Translations under genes and position numbers: made by a program | NCBI GenBank assembly: GCA_963971575.1 | Contig: OZ020611.1 | Coordinates: 209,973,324 to 210,037,323, forward strand | DNA length: 64,000 nucleotides | DNA from: Liopterus haemorrhoidalis | Taxonomy: Eukaryota; Arthropoda; Insecta; Coleoptera; Dytiscidae | Reading direction: 5' to 3' | In this document: piece by piece, positions 11,400-21,794 of the stretch | Layout: the number at the start of each line of letters is the position of its first letter | How positions within the stretch are numbered: the stretch's first letter is position 1 | Notes under the pieces: model-generated | What the model saw: only the letters and a program-made list of their open reading frames with translations | Database searches by the model: none | Told to the model about the DNA's origin: nothing

Positions 11400-11822
11400 A
11401 TCACAAAATTTTCATTCTAAGGGGGTGTTTCGGGGTTAAAACTGTTAACTAAAAAACTTAAAATATCCCTTATTACTGACTTCACAGAAAATTGCGTATA
11501 ACAAGAATTTTTTATAATAAAAAACAAATCTTATTTGCCTATATATATTTTTTCAAATGGATGAATATTTGGGGAGTAATGGGGGTTATCCTAAAATTAA
11601 TCATATGAAATATATTCCTTATTATTCACTTATTATTCACAGCTAATATGTATATGATAAAAATTGTTTATAATAAAAAACAAATCTTTCTAGATCTGTA
11701 CATTTTTTCAATTATATGACTAACAGGGGAGTTATGGGACACCCGAAACCTAACTTTTGAAATATCTCCCTTATTATTGACTTCACAAAAAAATGCTTAT
11801 GACAAAAATTGTTTATAAAAAC
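11400..11822 (+). repeat. Copies of a ~125-160-bp dispersed tandem repeat
   Basis: Repeated blocks with TATTACTGAC or TTATTGACTTCACA, then AAAATTGTTTATAATAA, then AAACAAATCTT, then TTGGGGAGTAATGG-type words. The same block order recurs at 13.1-13.3, 43.4-43.6, 49.4-49.7 and 59.4-60.1 kb. Confidence 0.6.
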
Positions 11823-12530
11823 AAATCAGCTGTGGCCACCACAGGACCGACCGCCGTCAAAAAGTACTTGTATAAAATACATTCTAGCAGCAGAGTAGAA
11901 ATAACTTGGCCTAATATTTTCTAACAGAGATATTATTTATCATGACCATGGAAACGTTACATACAAGTATGAAAAAATAAAAAATCAGCTGTGGCCACCG
12001 CAGGACCGACCGCCATCATAAAGTACTTTTATAAAATACATTCTAGCAGCAGAGTAGAAATAACTTGGCCTAATATTTTCTAACAGAGATATTATTTATC
12101 ATGACCATGGAAACGTTACATTTAAGTATGAAAAAATTTCGAAAAAATTTTCAAATCTTTTTCGTTTTATCAAAAAATATCTCAAATAAAAGTTGTTAGA
12201 TATTGCTTTTATAGCAACTTATGTTCAATAAATTTTTTCGAAATATTTTTATGTAGTGAAATATTCACAAACATCTTAAAATCGACACGAGTAAACTCCC
12301 ATTTTTAGTCAACCGAATTTTACCAAAATATGAAGTTTCATAAAAATCCTTTCAGCCAAATTCGCTCTGCACGTGTACACAGACAGACAGAAGGACGGAC
12401 GGACAGACAGACATCATGCCAAAAATAGTCAAAACGTTATGTAGGGACCTCAATTCGTGAAGATCCATCGAAATCTCGAAATGTCGAAATCGGTATGATC
12501 ACAATACCTCCCTTCGAAAATTTCGATAAT
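11823..12530 (+). repeat. Dispersed repeat family A, copy 1
   Basis: Starts with two ~160-bp tandem units (about 11823 and 11985), each opening with AAATCAGCTGTGGCCACC and GGACCGACCGCC. These are followed by AT-rich sequence, a CAGA-type microsatellite, and a 3' block with ATGCCAAAAATAGTC, GGACCTCAATTCGTG and ATCGGTATGATCACAA. The same order is seen at 19853-20288 and, on the other strand, at 55718-56545. No coding potential; possibly a Helitron-like or other non-autonomous element, class unproven. Confidence 0.65.
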
Positions 12531-12559
12531 TTTTTCAAAAATGTTTCGTTTTATCAAAA

Positions 12560-13035
12560 AAATTTCTCAAATAAAAGTTCTTAGTTTAGCTTTTATAGCA
12601 ACTTTTGTTAAATAAATAAATATTTTGAAATATTTTTCTGTTGTTAAATATTCGCAAAAATCTTAAAATTGACACGAGTAAACTCCTATTTCTAGTCAAA
12701 CGATTTTTACCTAAAGTTGATCAACTTTTACCATTGATGTCAAAAGTTTAAATATAAAGTTTCATAAAAATCCTTTTAGCTGAATTTGCTCTGCACGTCT
12801 ACACAGACAGACGGACGGACGGACGGACCGACCGACGGACAGACGTACAGATAGACAGACAGACAGACAGACGGACAGACGGACAGACGGACAGACAGAC
12901 AGACAGACAGCATGCTAAAAATATTCGAAACGTTATATATGGACCTCAATTCGTGGAGATCCATCGAAATCTCGAAATGTCAAAATCGGTATGATCACAA
13001 TACCTCCCTTATATATGTACCTATGTTGGCGGTCG
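12560..13035 (+). repeat. Dispersed repeat family A, 3' half copy with microsatellite
   Basis: The 3' block of family A, with a strongly expanded ACAGACAGACGG-type microsatellite at 12799-12910, then ATGCTAAAAATATTCG, GGACCTCAATTCGTGG and GGCGGTCGG. The reading frame across the microsatellite is an artefact of the tetranucleotide repeat. Confidence 0.65.
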
Positions 13036-13330
13036 GTAAAAATCTTATTTGTTCTATATTTTTTTTCAATTGGATGAATATTTGGGAGAGTTATGGGAGG
13101 TTATCCTAAAACTAATCTTTTGAAATATCTTATTATTCCTTATTATTTACTTCACAGCAAAAATGTATATGATAAAGATTGTTTATAATAATAAAACAAA
13201 TCTTTTATATTGTGTGCATTTGAATTAGATTACGCTGGGACACCCTAAAACTAAAATCTTGAAATATTTCACTTATTATTTACTTTACATCAAAAATGTA
13301 TATAAGAAAATTTGTTTAGAATGAAGTAAC
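13036..13330 (+). repeat. Copy of the ~125-160-bp dispersed tandem repeat
   Basis: Two diverged units with TTGGGAGAGTTATGGGAGG, AAAACTAATCTTTTGAAATA and TGTATATGATAAAGATTG, matching the block order seen at 11.4 and 49.4 kb. Confidence 0.55.
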
Positions 13331-13550
13331 ATTTTTTAATAAAAAAAATAGATTTTTTGGAAGTTACTGGAGCGGTACCTACAGGATTTTAAAAATCATC
13401 ATTATAATTTACCATAATAACACGTATTTAGTAAAAACTGTGAAAACCATATATAACCGAAGAACAACCTTAAACTGTGATAATAAAATTTGAATTTATA
13501 ATATAATAATTTAACCTATACGCTTGTAAAGTATTGCATTTTGCTAGCAA

Positions 13551-14170
13551 TTTAAAGCTGCATTCAGACCTCTTTAAATTAACGAGTTATAGACTGTTCG
13601 TTGTTACGCTCTGACTTATGTCTTAATGCATTATTTTAACGTTCCATGGAACGTATACTTCGGTACGGTACGGAACGTACCATGGAACGGTACATGTACC
13701 GTTCACATCTGTTATAAATTAGTACGTTTCGAATAGCCCGCCATCTGTGAATTTTGAAACCAACTATTTAGCTTCGTAAAATATTTTATATGTATTATCG
13801 TTCTTATAATTCTGTTGTCTTAGATTTTAACTACCTAATTACCTAAATTGATCATATTTACTGTCCGTCTTTGTAATTTTGAGCAAGATTTGTTAATTAT
13901 GACATTATGTTAGGTTATGTAAAGGCATTCTATAACTACGGTGTCACTGATAGAATGCGATAGCCATTGTGTTTATATGTCTGTCTCATTAAAACATCTC
14001 ACTAGCTATAAGTTTAGAAAATTATGCACAATCCACAACAAACAGCGTATTAAATTTGGAGGTCTGAACGGTTTCACGTCTTATCATATGACAAACTTTC
14101 TGGTGACAGTGAACAGTCCATAAGCTACAGTGCATAAGCTATTGATTTAAGAGCTCTGAATGCGGCTTTA
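13551..14170. mobile_element. Non-autonomous element with ~45-bp imperfect terminal inverted repeats
   Basis: Left end TTTAAAGCTGCATTCAGA; the right end reads in reverse complement GTAAAGCCGCATTCAGAG. Similarity continues inward to GACTGTTC on both arms. Near the left end, 13640-13705 is densely palindromic (GTTCCATGGAAC and GGTACATGTACC). The flanks share CAAT. No protein is encoded, so the superfamily is not determined. Confidence 0.55.
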
Positions 14171-15012
14171 CAATCATTAGAAATTTATAAATAGTACTTA
14201 ATTACTGTCTCTGCATAATTGGTACATATTCAAGGTTCCAACTTATCAATAGAGGAAAGTAGTCGTATTTGAGATAGTTGCCTAATTTCGGATAGTGTTG
14301 TATCTAATTAGCCACCCAGTGGCGCACCCAGGAGACCTCTCCCCGTAAGAAATAAGGAAATAAAAATAAAAACCTATAAACACACTAGAAAATTTTCACC
14401 ATCGTTTTAGGTAAATATATATATTTAAAAATAGAGATGAGGACTTTTTTTATGTCGTCACTTGTATTTTAGAAGTGAGGACCTTTTTTGGGTCTTATAG
14501 GTATGACCAAAACACCCTTATACCGTCATTTTGTCTGTCTGTTCGGTAAAAATTGTAGCCAAACGGCTAAACCTAGAGAGTTGAAAGTTGGCATGCTTAT
14601 ATAACTCTTTAACCCGCACATAGAAAAAATACTAAAACATCTAAAAAACATATCCCCCTAAAAATATAGACAAATATGTGCTCATCGAAAATAAAAAAAT
14701 ATTTTTTTAAAATTCTGAGTGGTTATCAAATGAGAGCCCTTAGTACGTGGATTAACGATCAAAATTTTATTTTTGCAAAATAAATTATTTTGATGCGATT
14801 TTTGCCAAAATTGTGCCAAAAAAATTGTCCCACACCCGGTTGCCCAGATGATTTAAACTATAAATCTGAAAAAATTCTAAGTAATGTACATTGGTGTGAA
14901 CCGGAATAGTACAACAGGAATTTTGGATCAGATTATATTTTCTGAAAATAACGCATTTTTTGTGTTTCTTTGGTTAACGATGTACAAAAGTTATAGTTAT
15001 GTAACACACTAT

Positions 15013-15083
15013 AGAAGGCGTATCCTGGTCTAATGGTTAGCTTGCTCGCTTGCTGCACAGGAAACTAGGGTACGCTCCCGGGC
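15013..15083 (+). ncRNA. tRNA-like sequence, probable tRNA-derived SINE or tRNA pseudogene
   Basis: TCCTGGTCTAATGGTTAGC resembles a tRNA D-arm with RNA polymerase III A box, and GGTACGCTCCC about 35 bases later resembles a B box (consensus GGTTCGANTCC). The spacing fits a tRNA body; the middle could form an anticodon arm with TGC-type loop sequence. B-box mismatches and a poor acceptor stem argue against a working tRNA. It lies inside the hAT element at 14317-16601. Confidence 0.35.
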
Positions 15084-15261
15084 AGAAGAGAAAATTTTAT
15101 TTTTTGTTTTGTTTTTTTCATTTTTATTTTGTTTAAATTATTTTGTGAAAATTCTAGTTATATTTTGGCAAATGTGGCATTTAATTTTTAAGACCGTAAA
15201 TTTAATAACCAGTTTGAATTGTTGGAATTATATTTTCATTCTATGTGTCATGTATACGAAA

Positions 15262-16081
15262 TAGGGTTTGACGGTTTTACAAACCCGGTTTTTCGAATAA
15301 ATTTGTCACATTCGAAAACCGGTTTTTAAATTACGAAACCGGTTTAAAGAATTCAAATTATTATGTAAAAATTTATTTTTAACGTATTTTATTTGATTTG
15401 CTATTCATTCTATGCAACGGACAGATTTTTTCAACGTTGTTATCTGAAAAGTTATTGTCTAGAATATTTTCAAATTCTTATGTGAAAACCGATTTATATG
15501 AAGAGGAAATCGTAGAAACTACTCATCAGAGTAATGCTTTTTTAAAAGAAGTCATGGAAAAATCAATTATTAAGTTTCTTGAAAAGCAGAAAAGACACTG
15601 AAAGCTGAATTTTCATTATTTGAGGCAACGAATAAAAAAACAAAAAACTTAGATTTGTTATTTGATGCACTGAAAACTATAAAACCAAGCTCAGTTGCTA
15701 GTGAACGAGTATTTTCAATTTCAGGCAATATTGTGTCCAAAATAAGAACAAGACTTAGCCACCGTTCAGTGGACATTTTATGTTTTTTAAAATCCTATTT
15801 CCTTAGGAAAAATTAAAATAAGTGAAATATAAATATTGTTCGTAATTTAAAATTTTTGCTTTTTAAAGTTTTCGTTGTTCTGTGTAAGTTATGTGTAATC
15901 CATTTTTTTTTTTATTTTGATTGACTTTGATATTGAATTTGTTTTTTGTTATTTTATATAAATTAAATAAAATATTTCTCCCTATTCTATTTTTTTTACG
16001 AAAATTCGAAAACCGTTTTTTTTTGGAAATTTTGAATTCGAAAACCGGTTTTTCAAAAAGTCGGTTTTTGTATAAACCCTA
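15262..16081 (+). mobile_element. Nested hAT element with transposase C-terminal remnant
   Basis: Begins TAGGGTTTGACGG and ends TATAAACCCTA, flanked by the exact 8-bp duplication ATACGAAA (15254-15261 and 16082-16089). Subterminal AAACCGGTTTT words repeat in both arms. Inside, two plus-strand frames survive. One at 15398-15601 is unassigned. The sequence at about 15602-15815 encodes the hAT C-terminal dimerisation motif (SSVASERVFSISGNIVSK, then RTRLS and LCFLKSYF). The rest of the transposase is gone. Nested in the hAT at 14317-16601. Confidence 0.9.
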
Positions 16082-17164
16082 ATACGAAACCAGAGGGGCG
16101 AAGCATATGACTTAAAACAACCAATGGAAACCATAGGCGCAAAATTTTTCATATCTTTTTTTCATTTCATTTTTTCAAAATCTTAACGAAGCTTGCAATA
16201 TAAAAAAAAAAAAAACACTGCACATATTTAGAAACCTAAATAATGGTATCAGGTATTAGAATTAAAATTAACAAATAAATATTTTAACATAAAATTTGTT
16301 TTTAAAACTCTTAGATTAACAGACGATAAATTATTTTAAAAATATGGTTCATTTTGCTGTGATTACAACAAAGCAAAATTTGTCCTACACACTCAACATG
16401 CCGCCTTCACTTATTATATACCTGCGAAACCCTGTAATGTGTGAAAATTCACACTTCGCATAAATTTTTTAGGTCATCACTTGTATTTCCGAAGCAAGGA
16501 CCTTTTTTTTTAGATCATTATTTGAAATTTAGTAGTGAGAACCTTATTCATAGTTTTGTCTACCGTTCCCCTTCCAAAAAAAATTCCTGGGTGCGCCACT
16601 GTAGCCACCTGTATTTTGCGAACACAATCATAATCTACAAACCGTTCTACAAATAGTTCTACATGGACTAATTAAAACTTTCTAATAGATGGTTAGAGTA
16701 AAATTTACTAAAACTGTCAATAAGTAGTTTTTTACAAATGATTTGCAGTTTTCGAACTAAACATTTAGAATAAAAATTTGCCTTGTGTATTATTGTAAGT
16801 ACATAATAGGATAAATTGTTTTCATTTGTAGTAATTAAGATAAATTCTTAGTTACAATATTTTCAAAAGTTTTAACTTAAGTCAACAAATTACCTAATTA
16901 AAAATTGAAGACACGAAGACTGCAAACAGTCAAGCAAAAAGCATTTCCAAATTCTAGGAATAATCTTAATTATTAATTTATTTAGTTATTATACGAGGTG
17001 TGTAAATTAAGTAACTGGACTGGCAACATAGCATTTGATCTAGCAACATTTGGGACGTGGGACTTTGAGTGGCGGTAGGTGAGCGCCTTTAGTGCGAATT
17101 TGAACTGACTAAAGTAATTTTATTGTCTGTAGCGATTTTTTTCATGATACAGTTTTTTCTAGTG

Positions 17165-17881
17165 CAGTGTTTCCCAACGTTTTTCTCCTCGCGAACCTCT
17201 TATAAAATTCGAACTAATTTGGCCCCCTGTGTCAGTGTTTCTCAAACTTTTTAAGTTCGCGGCACACTTTTGACGTGTAAACATTTTTTTGCGGCACAGC
17301 TATGAGTTATTGAATAAAGGTTTAAATGGAAAATTGTAAAATTTCGCAGCACTCTCCTGGAATTTCACGGCACACCGGTTGGGAAACACTGCCCTATGTA
17401 GTCGTTAATGACTGGAAAAAGAACAATAAAATTTGGTATAACATTTATTTTCCATATTTTCCATGTACAAACATTAATAAGACTAAAATGATAGCTATAA
17501 AAAATGAATACAAAATCAATTCAACAAACCAACTGGTTCTTAGTTAAGCATACGTTAAATTTGAAAAAACTCTTAGCTAAATGGGATATTTGTGGCTGTT
17601 TGATGGAACAAAGCAATTCAAAGTTTGGCTCAATATCCGACAATTTCAGTCTTAGATCATGTTCTGCATTTAACCTGTTTCTGTATTTATCTTTCAGATA
17701 AGTATATGTTGTGCAAAAGGGTAATAGAACTTCAATGGCTTTTTTTGACAGAACAGGATATTCATTTATAATTTGTTTTTATGCGTTTAATTTTCTTTGG
17801 CAATTTAAAATTCCGCCATTACAATATTATTTTCGCGAACTCCATTTGTGCACCCCGCGAACCACCGCTTGGGAAACGCTG
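17165..17881. mobile_element. hAT MITE nested in mariner
   Basis: Starts CAGTGTTTCCCAACG and ends GCTTGGGAAACGCTG, with the exact 8-bp duplication TTCTAGTG on both sides (17157-17164 and 17882-17889). Both interior edges carry GCGAAC-type words typical of this MITE group. It carries a further small hAT MITE at 17233-17391. Open frames across it are not genes. Confidence 0.9.
17233..17391. mobile_element. 159-bp hAT MITE nested in a hAT
   Basis: Starts CAGTGTTTCTCAAAC and ends GGTTGGGAAACACTG. Flanking octamers CCCTGTGT and CCCTATGT differ at one base, consistent with an aged 8-bp duplication. Third level of nesting in the mariner at 16994. Confidence 0.85.
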
Positions 17882-17899
17882 TTCTAGTGCGTTCTAAAA

Positions 17900-18562
17900 A
17901 TGAGTGACAATCATTTCGAGCAAAGGTGTGCTAGCAGGTTTTGCTTCAGACTTTGGCAAAGTGAAACAGAAACTTTTGCAAAACTTTTGCAGGCCTACGG
18001 AGACAGTGTTTTGTCAAGGACCCAGGTTTTTTGGTGGGTTTAAGGCATTTTCAGAAGGAAGAGAGTTGATTGAAGATGAATCACGCTGCGGAAGGTCTTC
18101 ATCTTCAAGAACCGATGAAAATGTCGACAGAATCCGGGATCTTGTGCGTTCAGATCGTCGGTCGACAGTCAGAATGATCGGGGAAGAGTTGAATTTGACT
18201 CACACCACCGTTTATCAGATTTTGACCAATTAATTGGGGATGAGAAAAATCTGCGCAAAAGGTTCCAAAAAACCTTTCACAGGACCAAAAAGACATCAAG
18301 AGGCAAAAGTTTCATGACTTTTTGGAATCGATTGAAAATGATACCCATTTTCTGAAACTTTTTCCTCTTCCCAAGTTTGAAATATCACCTCAAAGGACGT
18401 CATTTTGGGACACTCCAAAACATTCTAACATCCGTAACAGACCAGCTGAGAACTATTTCAGTATCCGAGTTCCAGCACTGCTATGAGGATTGGAAGAACC
18501 GTCTCCAGCGCTGTGTGGCTTCCCAAGAAAGTTATTTTGAGGGAGACAATATTGAATTGTAA
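17900..18562 (+). pseudogene. mariner transposase, catalytic core deleted
   Basis: The N-terminal DNA-binding half is present: residues after the ATG at 17900 read like mariner helix-turn-helix 1 (SDNHFEQR...), a one-base frameshift occurs near 18030, and the second helix-turn-helix continues to about 18233 (VRSDRRSTVRMIGEELNL). From about 18370 the far C-terminus resumes (GRHFGTLQNI, EFQHCYEDWKNRLQRC, YFEGDNIEL). The intervening DDD catalytic region is missing. Cannot be active. Confidence 0.9.
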
Positions 18563-18923
18563 ATATATTCAAATAAAAAAAAATTTTAAATCAGTCCGGT
18601 TACCTAATTTACACACCTCGTATGTAAGTAATTATAGATATTAATGTTAATAATTTTTATTCGTTATTTGAGGAATATGAGCTTCCATTTAATTTTTTTA
18701 AGCAAAATTTAAATAATTTGTGATATTTTTATGACATAAAATTTCAAAAACATATTTCTTTGTATTAACAATGTGTTATTTGATTTATAAGTATTTCTCT
18801 ATTATAAATATTGATACCTTAAAAACAAAACACTAATATAATTCAAACAATAGGTTGAATCATGACGTATAATAGTAGGCAGAGCCTACTAAACACTACA
18901 ACACTACATACTACTCTCTACAC

Positions 18924-19273
18924 CAGTGTTTCCCAACCTTTTTTCATGGTGGACCGGCAAGCGACCTAGAAAAAATTCGCGGACCGACAAGTTTAGAAAG
19001 TAATGTGTATTGCAAAAGTTTTATATTTTTTATTACACTGATTACAAACAAAAAAAAAACAACAAATAAAAAATCACATATAATTAATGGAAAAAGAAAC
19101 AAATTATTACTTAAGCAATTAACAGATTAAGGACCGAGATTTTCATCTCAAAATTAAGTGGGTTATAACTTATTAGGCGAATAGACGCATAGTAAAAAAA
19201 AAATCTCGCGGGTCTGAAAAAAAAATCTCGCGGGCATGCAAAAAATTCGCGCGGACCGGCGGTTGGGAAACCG
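18924..19273. mobile_element. 350-bp hAT MITE
   Basis: Begins CAGTGTTTCCCAACC and ends GGTTGGGAAACCG, flanked by the exact 8-bp duplication CTCTACAC (18916-18923 and 19274-19281). Subterminal GCGGACCG words appear on both sides. No coding content. Same terminal-repeat group as the MITE at 17165 but different interior. Confidence 0.9.
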
Positions 19274-19309
19274 CTCTACACAATGAAATTGATTTTCACT
19301 TGTTAAAAA

Positions 19310-20520
19310 AAATATTATATTTTTAATTTCAATAAAAGACACACATTACTTTAGCCATAAATAATCCATAACAATACTAGTCATGCCATGGAATTAAAAA
19401 AATAAATAATTTTGTCATTAACACATAACTGCAATAATTTCCAAAAAAATCTGAGCGTATGTTTAGTTTAACCCCTTTGCGGTAAAGGGTGCGGGACAGT
19501 AATTTTTATATTAAAAAAATTACTTTCCGTCCCTTAATATATGTCTTAAGAGCTTTCTTATAATAACACAATATATTTTTTTTAAATATATTTTTTTCAA
19601 CGACCCAAAAAAAAAATTAATTTTTCAAAAAACTAACCTGGTGTAAAATTCGTGTTCAACTATTCCGGTTCCCATGCACATTATTAAGATTTTTCCAGAT
19701 TTTTATTCTCTAGTAAATGGTGTGGGGGACAAAAGTTTTTTAATATATTTTTGGCAAAAATCCATTAAAAAAAAATATTTTTCAAATATAAAAATTTGCT
19801 TGTTTATCCACGTATTAAGAGATTTCATTTCATACCTGTCAAAATTTAAAAAAATCAGCTGTGGCCACCACAGGACCGACCGCCATCATAAAGTACTTAT
19901 ATAAAATACATTTTAGCAGCAGAGTAGAAATAACTTGGCCTAATATTTTCGAACAGAAATATTATTTATCATGACCATGGAAACGTTACATATAAGTATG
20001 AAAAAATTGAGACTTTTTACAAAAGTTATTCGAAATTTTTCGTTTTATCAAAAAACGTTTCAAATAAAAGTTATTAATTATTGCTTTTATAGCAACTTTT
20101 GTTCAATAATTCCAATCCTTTCAATCGAATTTGCTCTGCACGTGTACACAGACAGACGGACAGACATCATGCTAAAAATAGTCAAAACGTTATGTAGGGA
20201 CCTCAATTCGTGGAGATCCATCGAAATCTCGAAATGTCAAAATCGGTATGATCACAATACCTCCCTTATATATGTTGACGGTCGGTAAAAATATTTAATT
20301 ATTCATTAAATACATATTTGTTTATATTTATCTCGTGATGTCTTTCTTTTTGAACTCTAGATTTTTATTATATGTGGATCAAAGAGTTATATAAGCTTGC
20401 CACATTTCAACTTTCTATGTTCAGCCGTTTGACAGACAGACACATGATTGACGTTATAAGGGTTTTTTGGTGGTCATACCTACAAAACCTTAAAAATTAC
20501 TATATACGGAAATTAAAAAA
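19310..20520. repeat. Diverged copy of the long-TIR repeat family, interrupted by family A
   Basis: 19310-19850 and 20290-20520 share words with 7.8-8.6, 14.6-15.0 and 54.3-55.4 kb (TTTAGCCATAAAT, GTGCGGGACA, TTTCAACTTTCTATGTTCAG, GTCATACCTACAAAACC). A family A copy (19853-20288) splits it. Confidence 0.55.
19853..20288 (+). repeat. Dispersed repeat family A, copy 3
   Basis: Opens with ATCAGCTGTGGCCACCACAG and ends with GTTGACGGTCGGTAAAAAT; contains a short CAGACGGACAGA microsatellite, GGACCTCAATTCGTGGAG and ATCGGTATGATCACAA. Only one of the ~160-bp head units is present here. It interrupts a repeat of a different family. Confidence 0.7.
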
Positions 20521-20529
20521 TAAATATGT

Positions 20530-21060
20530 ACCTATTAAATAGAAATGTATAGATGTGTCCACGTTTTGTATGTAAACCTCTATATTTTGTATAAACTGTA
20601 ATATTATTAATCAATAAAATTATTATTGTTATTATTAAATATAAAAAGCGTTATCTTTTATGTAACATGATGTGACGAGGCATGCATGTTGGCAGTCTTA
20701 ATTTAGCAAATACAAACACATATAGTATGTTTTGACAGTAACAAGTGATAAAATTGAAATTACACAGTTCACACTGAATTCCATACAATATCAACCGCAC
20801 TTTATCAGCTAATTATGAGTGTATGTTGTGTCAAAGTGAAGAGCGCGTTAATACAATAAACATTTGAAAAACGTGAATAGTAAGTACTTAACTTTGAACT
20901 GTACAGTGTCCCTCGAATCGATTGAGTTTTGTTTACATCTGACGGAACATCTCCGCCCCCAAATAAAGATTGTCACGCGTTCCACAATCATCACTTACCA
21001 ATCACAATTGTATGATGTCCAGATGAACAATAATTTAGACCATGAACCGTGATTGTTTAT
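20530..21060. other. AT-rich gene-free stretch
   Basis: No exon or element identified. The DNA becomes less AT-rich toward the GC-rich patch at 21060. Confidence 0.25.
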
Positions 21061-21330
21061 TTGTTGACTAACGATGCATGGATCGTACTGTACGGCGGCC
21101 GTATCTGACGACTGAGCGGCCGCGCGCGCGCTACTGTTGAGGCGCAGTCCACAAATCGATGCCGGGCGCCTACCCTGCTCGGTCCACACCCGCCGAGATG
21201 ACGCGATCTCCCGCCGATCATCTGCCAATTCAGGGAATAGCTGCCATCAAATATCAACCCTCGGGCTATGACACAACACCCACTCATTCACAACCGAGGA
21301 ATACGCAACACGCATGAACTGCTCTCGTGT
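21061..21330. promoter_or_regulatory. GC/CpG-rich patch, candidate promoter or untranslated first exon
   Basis: A sharp compositional island in AT-rich DNA: ACGGCGGCCG, GCGGCCGCGCGCGCGC, GCCGGGCGCC and CCGCCGATC within 200 bases. Open frames exist on the minus strand (20995-21228 and 21057-21287) but have no family resemblance. One possible role is the distant untranslated first exon or promoter of the UBE2Q-family gene, whose 5' exon lies somewhere right of 7299 on the minus strand. I found no unambiguous TATA box, and the link is inference. Confidence 0.3.
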
Positions 21331-21794
21331 GAATTACAAAAAAATATTTTCAAATAAAATGTAAATACGCACAAAAAAATACATACACGCACAAAAAACA
21401 GTACGTTAGATACGAAACCACATACAATACAAACAAATGTAAATAAAAAATCTGTGATTTAGTTCAAGATTATTTACCGCAGACATATAAACATATTGTG
21501 ATCCAGCGCAATAAAACGCGAGCACAATGAAATATATTCGACCAGGGTACGAGGGCTACCTTTTAAGATTTTACAAAAACTAAAAAAGATTTTTTTTTTG
21601 TTTTGAACAAACTGTTTTATTGCTTTTCAAAATATTCGTCTTTAAGATTTATACACTTTTTCATGCGTTCAAACTAGGGTTACCAAATGTCTCTCGTGAC
21701 AGAGTAGGATATTTCAACTAAAAATAGTAGTTTAGTAGGACACAGTAGGACAGGTTTTTTTTTTTTTAATTTTTATTTTGCTACGAAATATATA

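Larger units (their letters stand above)
14317..16601. mobile_element. hAT-type element (terminal repeat CAGTGGCGCACCCAGGA)
   Basis: Starts CAGTGGCGCACCCAGGA and ends TCCTGGGTGCGCCACTG (one mismatch), flanked on both sides by the exact 8-bp duplication TAGCCACC (14309-14316 and 16602-16609), the hallmark of hAT insertion. Hairpin/T-run repeat units sit just inside both ends (about 14430-14505 and 16470-16550). The interior is filled by a long-TIR-family repeat and a second, nested hAT (15262-16081), so this is a hollowed, non-autonomous copy. Confidence 0.9.
16994..18620 (+). mobile_element. mariner element, internally deleted and itself invaded
   Basis: Terminal inverted repeats CGAGGTGTGTAAATTAAGTA and (reverse complement of the right end) CGAGGTGTGTAAATTAGGTA, flanked by TA on both sides. 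This is the classic mariner insertion signature. It contains a broken transposase at 17900-18562 and a 717-bp hAT insertion at 17165-17881. Without that insertion it would be about 0.9 kb, short for a mariner (about 1.3 kb). Confidence 0.92.

Noticed and set aside
12776..12964. Minus-strand frame rich in VCLSV repeats
   Set aside because: Same microsatellite artefact inside a family A repeat.
15013..15083. Functional tRNA gene
   Set aside because: B box and acceptor stem are poor and it lies within a transposon; kept only as a tRNA-like sequence or SINE head.
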